From positions 1 through 53,507 of the forward strand of contig NZ_PJIZ01000063.1 in NCBI RefSeq assembly GCF_021596505.1: a DNA stretch of 53,507 nucleotides, read 5' to 3'. A program made the translations under genes and the position numbers. The notes below the pieces were generated by a model that searched no databases, was not told where the DNA came from, and worked only from the letters and a program-made list of their open reading frames with translations. Shown piece by piece: positions 1-8,996 of this stretch (position 1 is the stretch's first letter; each line of letters begins with the position of its first letter). This DNA comes from Nostoc sp. CMAA1605. Its GTDB lineage: Bacteria; Cyanobacteriota; Cyanobacteriia; Cyanobacteriales; Nostocaceae.

Positions 1-408
1 TCTGCAACTAGAGAAGAAAAGGAGCTTGATCTAGTGCTGCTCAGTGACAAGGCCGACCCGCCAGTATGTCGGATTATGGACTACGGGAAATACAAGTTTG
101 AGCAGGAGAAGAAAGCGCGGGAAGCCCGGAAGAAACAGCATACAGCCGATGTCAAAGAAGTGAAGATGCGTTACAAAATTGAGGAACACGACTACAATGT
201 GCGTGTGAAACAGGCGGAACGCTTCTTGAAAGATGGTGATAAAGTCAAGGCGACTGTAATGTTCCGAGGTCGAGAAATTCAACACAGTGACTTAGCAGAA
301 ACCTTACTCAAGCGGATGGCTACAGATTTAGAGCCATTCGGTGAAGTCCAACAAGCACCGAAAAAAGAAGGGCGTAACATGATGATGTTGATTTCGCCTA
401 AGAAGTGA
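1..408 (+). CDS. infC: Translation initiation factor IF-3, 3' part (5' end outside window)
   Basis: IF-3 binds the 30S subunit, prevents premature joining of the 50S subunit and helps select the start codon and initiator tRNA. The reading frame is open from base 1, so the gene begins upstream. The visible part holds the end of the N-terminal domain (LLSDKADPPVCRIMDYGKYK), the lysine-rich linker helix (EQEKKAREARKKQ) and the whole C-terminal domain (VKEVKMRYKIEEHDY... ending MMMLISPKK). These are strongly conserved IF-3 blocks and the frame is intact to the stop. A GTG at position 34 is an internal valine codon, not the start. A strong terminator hairpin follows at 468-517. The identification is secure; only the 5' limit is missing. 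Confidence 0.97.
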   Translation, partial: SATREEKELDLVLLSDKADPPVCRIMDYGKYKFEQEKKAREARKKQHTADVKEVKMRYKIEEHDYNVRVKQAERFLKDGDKVKATVMFRGREIQHSDLAETLLKRMATDLEPFGEVQQAPKKEGRNMMMLISPKK

Positions 409-467
409 GAGTGCTGAGTAATGAGTGCTGGGTCAAATAATTAACCACTGAAAATACTAAACCTGAT

Positions 468-517
468 AGTCCTGAGAGCTGAGTGGGAAACATAATACTC
501 AGTTGTTCAGGACTTTT
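468..517 (+). terminator. Intrinsic terminator of infC
   Basis: AGTCCTGA at 468-475 pairs with TCAGGACT at about 507-514, and the inner GAGT/ACTC segments extend the stem across a purine-rich loop. A T run follows directly (514-517). The hairpin lies 60 bases after the infC stop. It covers a GTG at 483 that would otherwise lengthen the next gene, so it helps decide that gene's start. Confidence 0.75.
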
Positions 518-527
518 GCCATTTTTA

Positions 528-3110
528 ATGGAATTGAAAACTAAGTCGTTGGCGGCAAATCATCATTTGCTGACACAGCTATTAAAATGGGTTAATCTAC
601 GACCAGAAGAAGGTGAACGTACTGGGTTGATGTTTGCCTTTTATACAACTGTATCTATAGGTTTACGTTGGGCAGAAGATAGTACAGTCGCGCTTTTTCT
701 GGATGAATACGGAGTGGGGCCATTACCTTGGATATATATAGCTAGTGCGGCTATGGGAATTGCACTAGTTTTCTTGTATTCTTGGTTACAAAAGATTTTT
801 CCTTTGCGTTGGGTAGTGGTGGCGATCGCACCTTGTATGGTAGTACCGTTAATCTTTCTGGTATTACTGCATAAAGGGGTTACTATCTCCTACCTAACGG
901 TGATAGTAGTATTTTTACTGCGCCTGTGGGTGGATTCTTTATATGTAGTTAATGATCTCAACACTTCTATAGTCGCTAACCAAATTTTCAATATTCGAGA
1001 AATTAAACGTACTTACCCCATCGTTAGCAGTGGGTTACTAGTTGCAGATGTCATTAGTGGTTTTAGCTTACCTTGGCTGCTGCAATTTGCCAAACTCAAT
1101 CGGGTGATTATCATCGCCTGCGGTGTGATTTTCTTGGGTTCGGCAATTCTCGCTTATTTAACTTATCAATATCGCGGTGTTTTTCCTGATGCGCCGCAGC
1201 GTGTACTTCCTCAAGAACAAGCATCTCGACATCGCCGTCTAGAAACACCTCTGCGACGTTACACCTTACAGTTGTTTGCTTTTGTGGGTCTTTTGCAAAT
1301 CATGGGTTTATTAATTGATTTTCAATACCTGCAAGAACTAAAATTCAATTTGGGTGACAAAGAATTAGCGGGTTTTTTAGGATTATTTGGTGGGATTGTC
1401 GGACTTTGTGAGTTAACCACTCAGTGGTTTGTCTCTAGTCGCTTAATTGAACGTTTTGGAGTGTTTTTTAGTGCAGCACTTTTACCTGTAGCCGTAGGTT
1501 TTATTGTTCCTGGTGTGATTTTTGTGCTGAATTTAATCCCAGGAGTTCAATCTGTGGCTTTTTTCTGGGGATTAGTGGGTTTGAAATTTGCTGATGAGTT
1601 GCTACGTTATACCTTTGTGGTCAGTAGTGGCCCGGTGTTATATCAACCCATACCAGAGCGAATTCGTAGCCGAATGCAGGCTTTATCAGGAGGAACAGCC
1701 GAAGCGATCGCCACAGGGTTAGCAGGGTTAGTAATATTTTTAACTTTATCAATTGGGGGAAATTTTGTCTCCACCCCTGTCCAGAAATGGATATTTATTG
1801 CAGAGACAGCAGTTGTAGCGATTGGATGCTTGCGTGTAGTGTGGGTATTGCGATCGCGCTATGTAGATTTGCTAGTCTTGAGTGCAGAACGTGGTGAGTT
1901 AAGTGCTTCTAAGGTGGGATTGCGCGCCTTTAAGCAAGGTGTAGTCAAGGCTTTAGAAGAAACAGGTAACACCACCGATAAACATTCCTGTATTGAACTT
2001 TTAGCCCAAATTGACCCCCAAGGGGCGGCGGAAATTTTAGCCGGATTATTATTTAAACTCGCCCCAGATTTACAGCACCACTGTTTAGAAGTCATGTTAG
2101 CTGCGGGTGCGAAGGCTGAATATGTGTCAGAGGTACGCTGGCTATTAGAAAGGCCTCCTGGTGTGGTAAATCCAGAGGTTTTTGCTTTAGCGTTGCGTTA
2201 TGTCTGGTTAGCGGAAAGCCATCCCAATCTCAGCTTATTAGAAGATTATCTACATCCGCGCCACCATTCCCTCGTGCGTGGAACTGCGGCGGCTTTACTG
2301 CTACGTCAAGGGACACCCATACAAAAAGCTGCTGCGACTAAAACCCTGCGCCGGATGCTGACTCACAAACAAGAGTTGGAACGGATAAACGCAGTCAAAG
2401 CCTTAAGAGAAGCAGTTTATTTGCAAGCTTTGCGGATTCATGTCCCCAATTTGTTACAAGATGAATCTTTAAGAGTGCGCTGTGCTGTTTTGGAAATGAT
2501 TGCGGCGACTCGCATGGAAGAATATTACCCAGCCTTATTGAAAGCACTGTATTACAAATCTACCCGTGAAACAGCGATGCGCGCCCTGGTCAAAATGGAA
2601 AATGAAGCATTGGAGATGTTATTACAATTAGCCACCAATGTTTACAAACCAGAAGTATTACGAATGTATGCTTGGCGGACAATCGCTCATATTTCTACCC
2701 TCGAAGCCTTAGAAACTTTATGGTTACATTTAGAATCCTCTTGGGGAGCAACCAGATATCATATTCTGCGGAGTGTATTAAAGATTCAAAAACAGTCAGA
2801 AGTTACCAATTTAGTAGATAGATTTCAGCACAGCCGAGTGGAAAATTTAATTGACCAAGAATTAAAGTTTTTAGGTGAAATCTATGCTGCACACATAGAC
2901 TTAAAAGCACGACAAAATTTTGAAAGTTATGAAATTCAAGAGCGAGTTGTCATTATTGAAGAATTATTACAACGCGCCTTGCAAGAAATCGAATGGGATG
3001 TGAAAGAAAGAATCTTACTTTTATTAAGATTACTTTATTCCCCAGAAAAAATGCAGGCGGCAGCTTTTAATTTACGGTCAGAATCAGGAGCTAATTTAGC
3101 AAGGGACTAG
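528..3110 (+). pseudogene. MFS-like (Npt1/Npt2-type) transporter with HEAT-repeat tail, main part before a frameshift
   Basis: The N-terminal half (about residues 30-440) is a polytopic membrane region with many hydrophobic segments. Its opening (RPEEGERTGLMFAFYTTVSI) resembles the nucleotide-transporter-like MFS proteins of cyanobacteria. The second half (about 480-860) consists of amphipathic helix pairs typical of HEAT/PBS-lyase repeats, such as SLVRGTAAALLLRQG and DESLRVRCAVLEMIAATR. The likely start is ATG 528; a GTG at 483 lies inside the infC terminator. The frame stops at 3108-3110 just after ANLAR, but the next frame continues the same protein from 3104 with GLEILEHTVNLPTK. One G appears to be missing from a G run. 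The substrate is unknown; nucleotide transport is only a family resemblance. Confidence 0.65.
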
Positions 3111-3565
3111 AGATATTAGAGCATACAGTCAACTTACCCACAAAATCATTGCTGTTGAATATTTTAGATCAGCGATCGCCCCAAGAAAAACTCTCTTATC
3201 TTGTAGAAGCTGGGCTAGTAGAATATGAACCATTTTCCCCTAGTGAAAGAATCCGCCGAATGCTGACTTTAGGGGAATTTTTCTCTGATTGGTGCTTGGC
3301 TTGCTGTTTCCATTTTGCTCAAGTTAACCGGATTCGCTTGACCATTAATGAAATTTTACTAGCTTTGCGTCATCCTACAGGTTTTGTGAGAGAAGCTGCG
3401 ATCGCTTATTTAGGCGTAGTCTCTCAACGTGTACTTTTGGAACTTTTACCAAAATTACAACAAGATTCACATCCACTTGTAGCAACTCAAGTCCAAGAGT
3501 TAATTAAGAAATACCCTCATAAAAGTGATATTGATGCCAAATATGAAATCCCCCATCCTGTGTAA
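3104..3565 (+). pseudogene. C-terminal HEAT portion of the preceding transporter, out of frame
   Basis: From 3104 to the stop at 3565 this frame reads GLEILEHTVNLPTK and then LLLNILDQRSPQEK, with helical repeats to the end. It joins smoothly to ANLAR of the upstream frame if one G is restored in the GGG at 3103-3105. The two frames together would give about 1,010 residues. Read alone, the piece could start only at TTG 3149, with no clear ribosome binding site and loss of 15 residues that look like part of the repeat unit. I therefore treat it as the tail of the upstream gene. It could be made separately, or the gap could be a sequence error. Confidence 0.65.
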
Positions 3566-4349
3566 TAGCAATTTGAGCTTTTCGATTTACAGAGTATTAC
3601 TTTTCTCGAACTAAATAGGACAAATTGACTTTCAGTAATCTCAAAAAACTAGAATTCAGTTCGTAGTAAGGACTTTAGTCCTTTTCTGACAAATTGGTGT
3701 AAGGGAACGAATTTTTCATGTTTTCTAGTTTACTCATTTGATGATCGCTACTTACGCCAGTAATTTAAATAATAAATTAGTTTGATGTTTCCAGCGTATC
3801 AGTATATTGACTGGAAATATTAATATAAACCTAATTTTTGATACTTTTTAATTAAGTAAAATTAATTATCTAAATATACAAATTCATTTTATATATTAGC
3901 CGTCTAATTTGATGATGGAGCTTATTTTGTTTAAGTGCTATTACTGAATAGTATAAAAACGTGACATTTTAAAATTAAATAGCTAAGATGTAAATTGATA
4001 CATCACTTACTCAGTCCATCTAAATATTCTGATGGAAATTGATGTTGTTGCGAAAAATAATAGTCATTAAAAAACCAGTTACCTGTCTATATTTTCGAGG
4101 AGAATAGACTATTAACAGGTGTAAATCAAGGAGAATTTATTTAATTATTAATGTGATTTCAACAACATTAAATTGTTGCGACATGGACATAACATACTTC
4201 AAGAATCGCTATTAAAAAAATATAACTTTTGGTAGAGAAAATTGGCATAAAAATCAACCTATTTTAGCTAAAAATCGCCTACCATAATTATTCACTTATT
4301 AGTTTGCAGAAAGAGTCATAAATATATGTATGGCTGGAGACATCTATCA
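3566..4349. other. AT-rich 784-base spacer before the vWA-tubulin cluster
   Basis: No convincing gene was found on either strand. It contains one copy of an interspersed palindrome (3663-3684) and a weak imperfect hairpin at about 4081-4120 (GTCTAT pairing with ATAGAC, with CCTGT/ACAGG outside it). Otherwise it is low-complexity AT-rich DNA. As the only upstream region of the three-gene cluster, it probably holds that cluster's promoter and a long leader, but no promoter motif is clear enough to mark. Confidence 0.5.
3663..3684. repeat. Interspersed palindrome, copy 1
   Basis: The core AAGGACTTTAGTCCTT is palindromic and is preceded by GTAGT. Related copies lie at 13498-13523 and 38908-38930, all between genes. 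It looks like a dispersed cyanobacterial hairpin repeat. Confidence 0.7.
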
Positions 4350-6179
4350 ATGAATTATAAATACTTTAAAAAGTGGTTGAGGTTTTTACCATTATCTCAA
4401 AGTATTTTCATTCTGCTCGTCATGTCAATTTCTCAATTTAGTAGTGCATCGGCTCAGACTGCAAAAGGTGGAATTGACTGGATTATCGTCGTAGATACTT
4501 CTGCTTCTATGCGGGGTGCAGGCGGTACAAAAGATATTTTTAATCAAGTCAAGAATTCTATTACTGAGTTTGTCAACACTGCGAGATTAGGCGATACAGT
4601 TACTATTTATAATTTTGATAGTGATGTAACTCTACAAGCCCAAGAAATTACTATTACCAGCAATCCAGATCGTGGTAAGCTCAAAAAAATCATTAATGAC
4701 CTCAAAGCCGATGGTGTGCGGACTCACACAGGTAAAGCAGTACAACAAGCATTAAAAACTTCCGCCGTATTAAACCAACGTGCTGATGCTAATAATCGAA
4801 CTGTAAGTATAGTTTTGCTTACCGATGGATTAGAAGATGTGCAAGGTATTCCTAATCCTATCCGAATCCCTCAGAGTAACCAACTTTTACGCGAACAACA
4901 ATGTAAGCCTTATGTATTTTTTGTATCTTTAGGTCAGAAAGAACACGAAAATCAATTAAATGAATTTGCTAATAATCCAGCACTTTGTGGTAAAGGAAGA
5001 GTATTGCGAGATCCTGGAGGAGTGCAATTAAATAGACTGGCGCAAAATATTAGACCAGCACTTATAAAACCACAAATTGATGTGAGTTTATCTAACATTA
5101 ATTCGCCGCCTGCATTACCAGGAACAGTTACTAAACCAATTGATATTAATAGTGTCAGTAATGTTAACACCAAAGTTAATTTACAACTACAAGACCTAGA
5201 TAAAAGCGGTATTAGTTTAGCTTCACCTAGCACAATTGACTTAACTGCTAATCAAAAAAAATCTATCCCGATAAGTTTACAAATCCCAACTAATGCACAG
5301 GGAGGTAATCGCAGGCTGCGCTTAGTATTGAAAGCCACAGATAAAGCAATTGCATCACAGGTGATTGATTTATCTTTAACTATTAAGCCAGAATTATCAT
5401 TGCAACCAAACAACTTAGATTTTGGTTCTGTAGAAGCTGGAAAGAATAGTCAAATACAAACTGTAATAGTTCGCAGCAATATATCAGGAACAGCTAGCTT
5501 ACAACTGCAAGGTAACTTTAAAAATATTTCTTTAAAACAACCTCCAGCAAATATATCTTTAGCTGTGGGAGAAACCAAAATACCTATACAATTCGAGGTT
5601 GCTGATAGCAGTTTTGAAGGTAAACGTAGCTTCAATGTGGTGATAACTCCCAATAGCCAGCTTGCTAGTCCCCTCAGTACCACAGTTCAGATGCAAATCT
5701 TGATGCCACTGGGACGAAAAATTATCATTTCCTTGTTATTAATATTACTGCTGTTTTTAATTGTTCTAACTGTAATTTGCTTGATTCAACGTAAAACACC
5801 TTGGGAATTAACCCAAGAGATTCGGACTCGCAACCATTTAGAAGGAGAACTAGAACTACTAGAACCATTGCCAACATCGCCGGAAGAACAGTATATCAGT
5901 CTCACACACCAGCATCAGCAAAAAGTCAATTTGAGTGAATTGATTCCGGCGATCGCAGCGACAAATTGCGATGCAGAATTAGTCATCATTTGGCAATCAG
6001 GGAAAAAATATGTATATATACGTAGTAAAAAAGGTGCTATTTTTGTCAATAATGAAAAGATAAATACATATCAACTCTACGATGAAGACAACATCCAAAT
6101 TGGGGATGTGAAGCTGCGATTTAACTGGATTGGCAACCAACGGCCCTATGAACAAAACAGTGGGCTAGCAAACTTTTAA
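4350..6179 (+). CDS. Secreted, membrane-anchored vWA-domain protein with FHA-like C-terminus
   Basis: The protein (609 residues) begins with a signal peptide (KKWLRFLPLSQSIFILLV... to SASAQTA, about 1-36). A von Willebrand A domain follows, with the metal-binding DTSAS at 49-53, a later threonine region (VRTHTGKA) and LLTDGLEDV. The middle, about 230-450, looks like beta-sandwich domains. One membrane helix lies at about 458-479 (IIISLLLILLLFLIVLTVI), followed by a cytoplasmic tail whose end (GAIFVNNEKINTYQLYDEDN, IQIGDVKLRF) resembles an FHA phosphopeptide-binding fold. The vWA domain would thus lie outside the membrane and the FHA-like part inside. ATG 4350 is chosen because GGAG lies ten bases upstream and it gives the better signal peptide; ATG 4326 is the alternative. 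It is first in a cluster with two tubulin-like genes, 20 bases before the next start. Confidence 0.85.
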   Translation: MNYKYFKKWLRFLPLSQSIFILLVMSISQFSSASAQTAKGGIDWIIVVDTSASMRGAGGTKDIFNQVKNSITEFVNTARLGDTVTIYNFDSDVTLQAQEITITSNPDRGKLKKIINDLKADGVRTHTGKAVQQALKTSAVLNQRADANNRTVSIVLLTDGLEDVQGIPNPIRIPQSNQLLREQQCKPYVFFVSLGQKEHENQLNEFANNPALCGKGRVLRDPGGVQLNRLAQNIRPALIKPQIDVSLSNINSPPALPGTVTKPIDINSVSNVNTKVNLQLQDLDKSGISLASPSTIDLTANQKKSIPISLQIPTNAQGGNRRLRLVLKATDKAIASQVIDLSLTIKPELSLQPNNLDFGSVEAGKNSQIQTVIVRSNISGTASLQLQGNFKNISLKQPPANISLAVGETKIPIQFEVADSSFEGKRSFNVVITPNSQLASPLSTTVQMQILMPLGRKIIISLLLILLLFLIVLTVICLIQRKTPWELTQEIRTRNHLEGELELLEPLPTSPEEQYISLTHQHQQKVNLSELIPAIAATNCDAELVIIWQSGKKYVYIRSKKGAIFVNNEKINTYQLYDEDNIQIGDVKLRFNWIGNQRPYEQNSGLANF

Positions 6180-6199
6180 TTAAAATTAGAGGAAATGAA

Positions 6200-8932
6200 A
6201 TGTCTCGTCCCACAGTTATTTTTCGTCCTACTGTTGTCATTGGGTTAGGTGGTACTGGTTACGAAGTTGTACTCAAACTTAAAAAACGCTTCATTGATGT
6301 TTACGGCTACGTACCAGAAATTATTCGATTTCTTTCTATTGATACAACCGAAAATATTCAAACTCGCGAAAAATCACCTGATGGAATTAAGGTCGTTTTA
6401 GAACCTAATGAACTCTACGCTATTTCAGTGGCAAATCCATTACCATTAACACGCAACGATCATATTGATGAATGGTGGCCGAGAAATATTCCCGCACATA
6501 GTTTAATTAATGGTGCAGGTCAAATTCGCGCCCGTGGAAGGTTGGCTTTCTTTGCGAAAGTAGGTGATATCAACGGTTTAATCAATCAGGCGATTAATTC
6601 TGTCCGCGAAATTCGCAGTGGTAAACAGGCATTTTCAGATAACTTTCAAGTATCTAATCGTGATGGTGTAGAAGTTTTTATTATTGGTAGTTTAGCAGGT
6701 GGAACAGGTAGCGGTACTTTCTTAGATGTGGCATTTTTAACCAGACAATATCTGAATAGCTTTTCCAATATTACAGGACTATTTGTCTTACCTAGAGTAT
6801 TTGCTAATCTTCCCCAAACTCATCTAGTCAAATCCAATGCTTATGGTGCGCTAAAAGAGATTGAACACTGTTGGAATCTGTCACCATCCAATGCTTTAGA
6901 GATTGATTATGGTATTACCAAAGTCAAAGCTGATCGCCCTCCTTTTGATGCTGTGTTTTTGATGGACGGGATGAACAAAAATGGTACTGTAGTCAGCCGT
7001 CCTAACGACCTACAAAACTTAATTGCTGATGGTTTGTATATTCAAATTGGCTCTCAAATTGGTCTAGATGCTGCCAACGTTGCTGATAATATTCGGGCTT
7101 ATTTAGCAGCTGGTGAGAAAGTCCGAGGACGGAATATAAATTATTGTAGTTTTGGCTTTGCTACCTTGACTTTGCCAGTACAGCAATATGAGCGAATGAA
7201 ACTAGAAGATACGCAGAACCTGTTGAAAAATGAGTTGATGGCTACGACTACAAACATTGATGTAGACAGCGAAATTGAGCGTTTTTTACAAGACTGCAAA
7301 TTAGGAGAAGCTAACACCTTATTAGATAGTTTGACAGAGAGCGATCGCGGTGGACAAGCCAAGCCAGAATTCCGCATCGGAGAAATGAAATATGACCGCA
7401 CATCTTTACCGACGATTAAAGAACTGTACAAGCGACAGTTAGATCAAATGGAACAACGAACGGCTAAAGATTTAGCGATGAATTTTTACCGCTTAGAACA
7501 GAATGCAACCGCGACTATTGCAGCTTGGTTAGAGAGGAGTCTGAACCGTCCTAATGGTCTAGCTTCTACTTTGCAATTTTTGAGTAAACTTTCTCAAAAG
7601 ATAGATGAGTTACAGCAAAATGTGCAGCGCAAATCTAAAGAAGCACAATCTAATTTTTCCACTTTAAAATTAGAACCCCAAGAAGAAAAAATCAAAGAAG
7701 CCGCAGAAACTTGGTTTCCCAATAAGAATACAATCCAAGCTGCTTGTCAAAGATATAAAGAACGGGCTGATCAAAAGTGGCGGGTATACTTACACTGGAA
7801 ACGCTGTGATAAAGCGGCAGAACTTTGTGGAATGCTACGAAATAAGCTAGAAAAAATTCAAGAACAATGTCAACGCATACACAGCAACCTAGATAAAGTT
7901 TATCGAGATGTAGTACAAAGTTACGCCGAAGTTAGTCGCCAAGGTAATTCTGATAATCCGTTTATTCATACTATTCAACGCGTTGATTTAGAATCAAAAC
8001 GCCCCAAAGTTAGTGGTGAAGACTTCATCCGTTGGTATCGAGAAAAGTCCCAAAGTTTAACTAATTGGTCTGAGAAAAAAGCCGAAGATGTGAAAAATGA
8101 CATCTTATCATTTATGGATGAAATCTATCGTCCACTAACTAGTATGAATGTTGAACAAGTATTAGCGGATAGTAACCCAGAAGATGCGGGAGAGGATTTA
8201 CAACAACTCGGTAAACTTGCAGTTCCTTTGTGGAAATATCAAGATGCAGAAATTCCGGCTAAACAGCAGCACATTATTACAGAATTTTATTACTACGGAG
8301 TGGAAAGTAACAACACTATTTTTAGTAATCCACCCCTTTCTAGTCGTCTACCTAAAGGCAAAGGAAATGTTTCTTTTGTACCTACAGGTGAACCCCATAA
8401 ACTCACACTGTTTCGTGTAGAAATAGGTGTACCTTTGTTTACCCTGAATGGGATAAAAGATATGGAGTTAGCTTATCTAGATCCCGATAAGGTTTTTAAA
8501 CATTTACATCGTAATTGGACAAACTTAGCAAATTTAATTCCTCCCGAAGATGATGGCGGGGCATTACGTTGGTTTGCTTTAGCATTAGCACCTAATCCAT
8601 ATTCCTTAATTGTCAATCAGAAGAAGCAATATTTTGTACATACAGACCAAGCCAGAAAATTAGAAGACGGCATATTGCTGTTAGGAGAAGACCGCAAATC
8701 AGCGTTTAAAGCTTTCAAAAATAACGTTTCTTTAGTTAAAGAAATTGCTCAGAAGGTCGATAAAATTACCCACGAAGACAAAGAAAAAGCGAGATTGTCT
8801 CTGGAAACCTATATGAAGCAAGTTAATGAGCTTTTAAAGAATAATAGAGTCGGTTTGCCAATTAAAGAACAGGTGGAACTGGAAATTCAAGAAATTGATG
8901 CCTACCTAGAAGATTTGGATGTAATTAACTAA
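6200..8932 (+). CDS. Tubulin/FtsZ-like GTPase domain protein
   Basis: This 910-residue protein has two nucleotide-binding signatures of the tubulin superfamily: an N-terminal glycine loop VVIGLGGTGYEVV (GLGGTG at 15-20) and the tubulin signature loop GGTGSGT at 167-173, within IIGSLAGGTGSGTFLDVAF. A further conserved block, RPPFDAVFLMDG, lies at 246-257. The rest (about 390-900) is mostly helical with predicted coiled coil around 410-600, so it is far longer than FtsZ (about 400). It belongs with the large 'tubulin-like' bacterial proteins, which are expected to bind GTP and perhaps polymerise. AGGA precedes the ATG by about six bases. It follows the vWA gene by 20 bases and precedes a divergent paralogue by 64, suggesting one operon. 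No membrane segment was found, so it is probably cytoplasmic and tethered through its partners. Confidence 0.88.
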   Translation: MSRPTVIFRPTVVIGLGGTGYEVVLKLKKRFIDVYGYVPEIIRFLSIDTTENIQTREKSPDGIKVVLEPNELYAISVANPLPLTRNDHIDEWWPRNIPAHSLINGAGQIRARGRLAFFAKVGDINGLINQAINSVREIRSGKQAFSDNFQVSNRDGVEVFIIGSLAGGTGSGTFLDVAFLTRQYLNSFSNITGLFVLPRVFANLPQTHLVKSNAYGALKEIEHCWNLSPSNALEIDYGITKVKADRPPFDAVFLMDGMNKNGTVVSRPNDLQNLIADGLYIQIGSQIGLDAANVADNIRAYLAAGEKVRGRNINYCSFGFATLTLPVQQYERMKLEDTQNLLKNELMATTTNIDVDSEIERFLQDCKLGEANTLLDSLTESDRGGQAKPEFRIGEMKYDRTSLPTIKELYKRQLDQMEQRTAKDLAMNFYRLEQNATATIAAWLERSLNRPNGLASTLQFLSKLSQKIDELQQNVQRKSKEAQSNFSTLKLEPQEEKIKEAAETWFPNKNTIQAACQRYKERADQKWRVYLHWKRCDKAAELCGMLRNKLEKIQEQCQRIHSNLDKVYRDVVQSYAEVSRQGNSDNPFIHTIQRVDLESKRPKVSGEDFIRWYREKSQSLTNWSEKKAEDVKNDILSFMDEIYRPLTSMNVEQVLADSNPEDAGEDLQQLGKLAVPLWKYQDAEIPAKQQHIITEFYYYGVESNNTIFSNPPLSSRLPKGKGNVSFVPTGEPHKLTLFRVEIGVPLFTLNGIKDMELAYLDPDKVFKHLHRNWTNLANLIPPEDDGGALRWFALALAPNPYSLIVNQKKQYFVHTDQARKLEDGILLLGEDRKSAFKAFKNNVSLVKEIAQKVDKITHEDKEKARLSLETYMKQVNELLKNNRVGLPIKEQVELEIQEIDAYLEDLDVIN

Positions 8933-8996
8933 TACATATTTCAATGTTCCTCAGCTAAAACCAGCATTTAAAATTCCGCGTAGCGGTACTAGCATC

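Noticed and set aside
3095..3110. Programmed -1 ribosomal frameshift in the transporter gene
   Set aside because: There is no X XXY YYZ slippery heptamer at the junction and no clear downstream pseudoknot; a missing G is simpler.
4081..4125. Riboswitch or attenuator before the vWA gene
   Set aside because: The hairpin is short, imperfect and without a T run; the evidence is too weak to name it.
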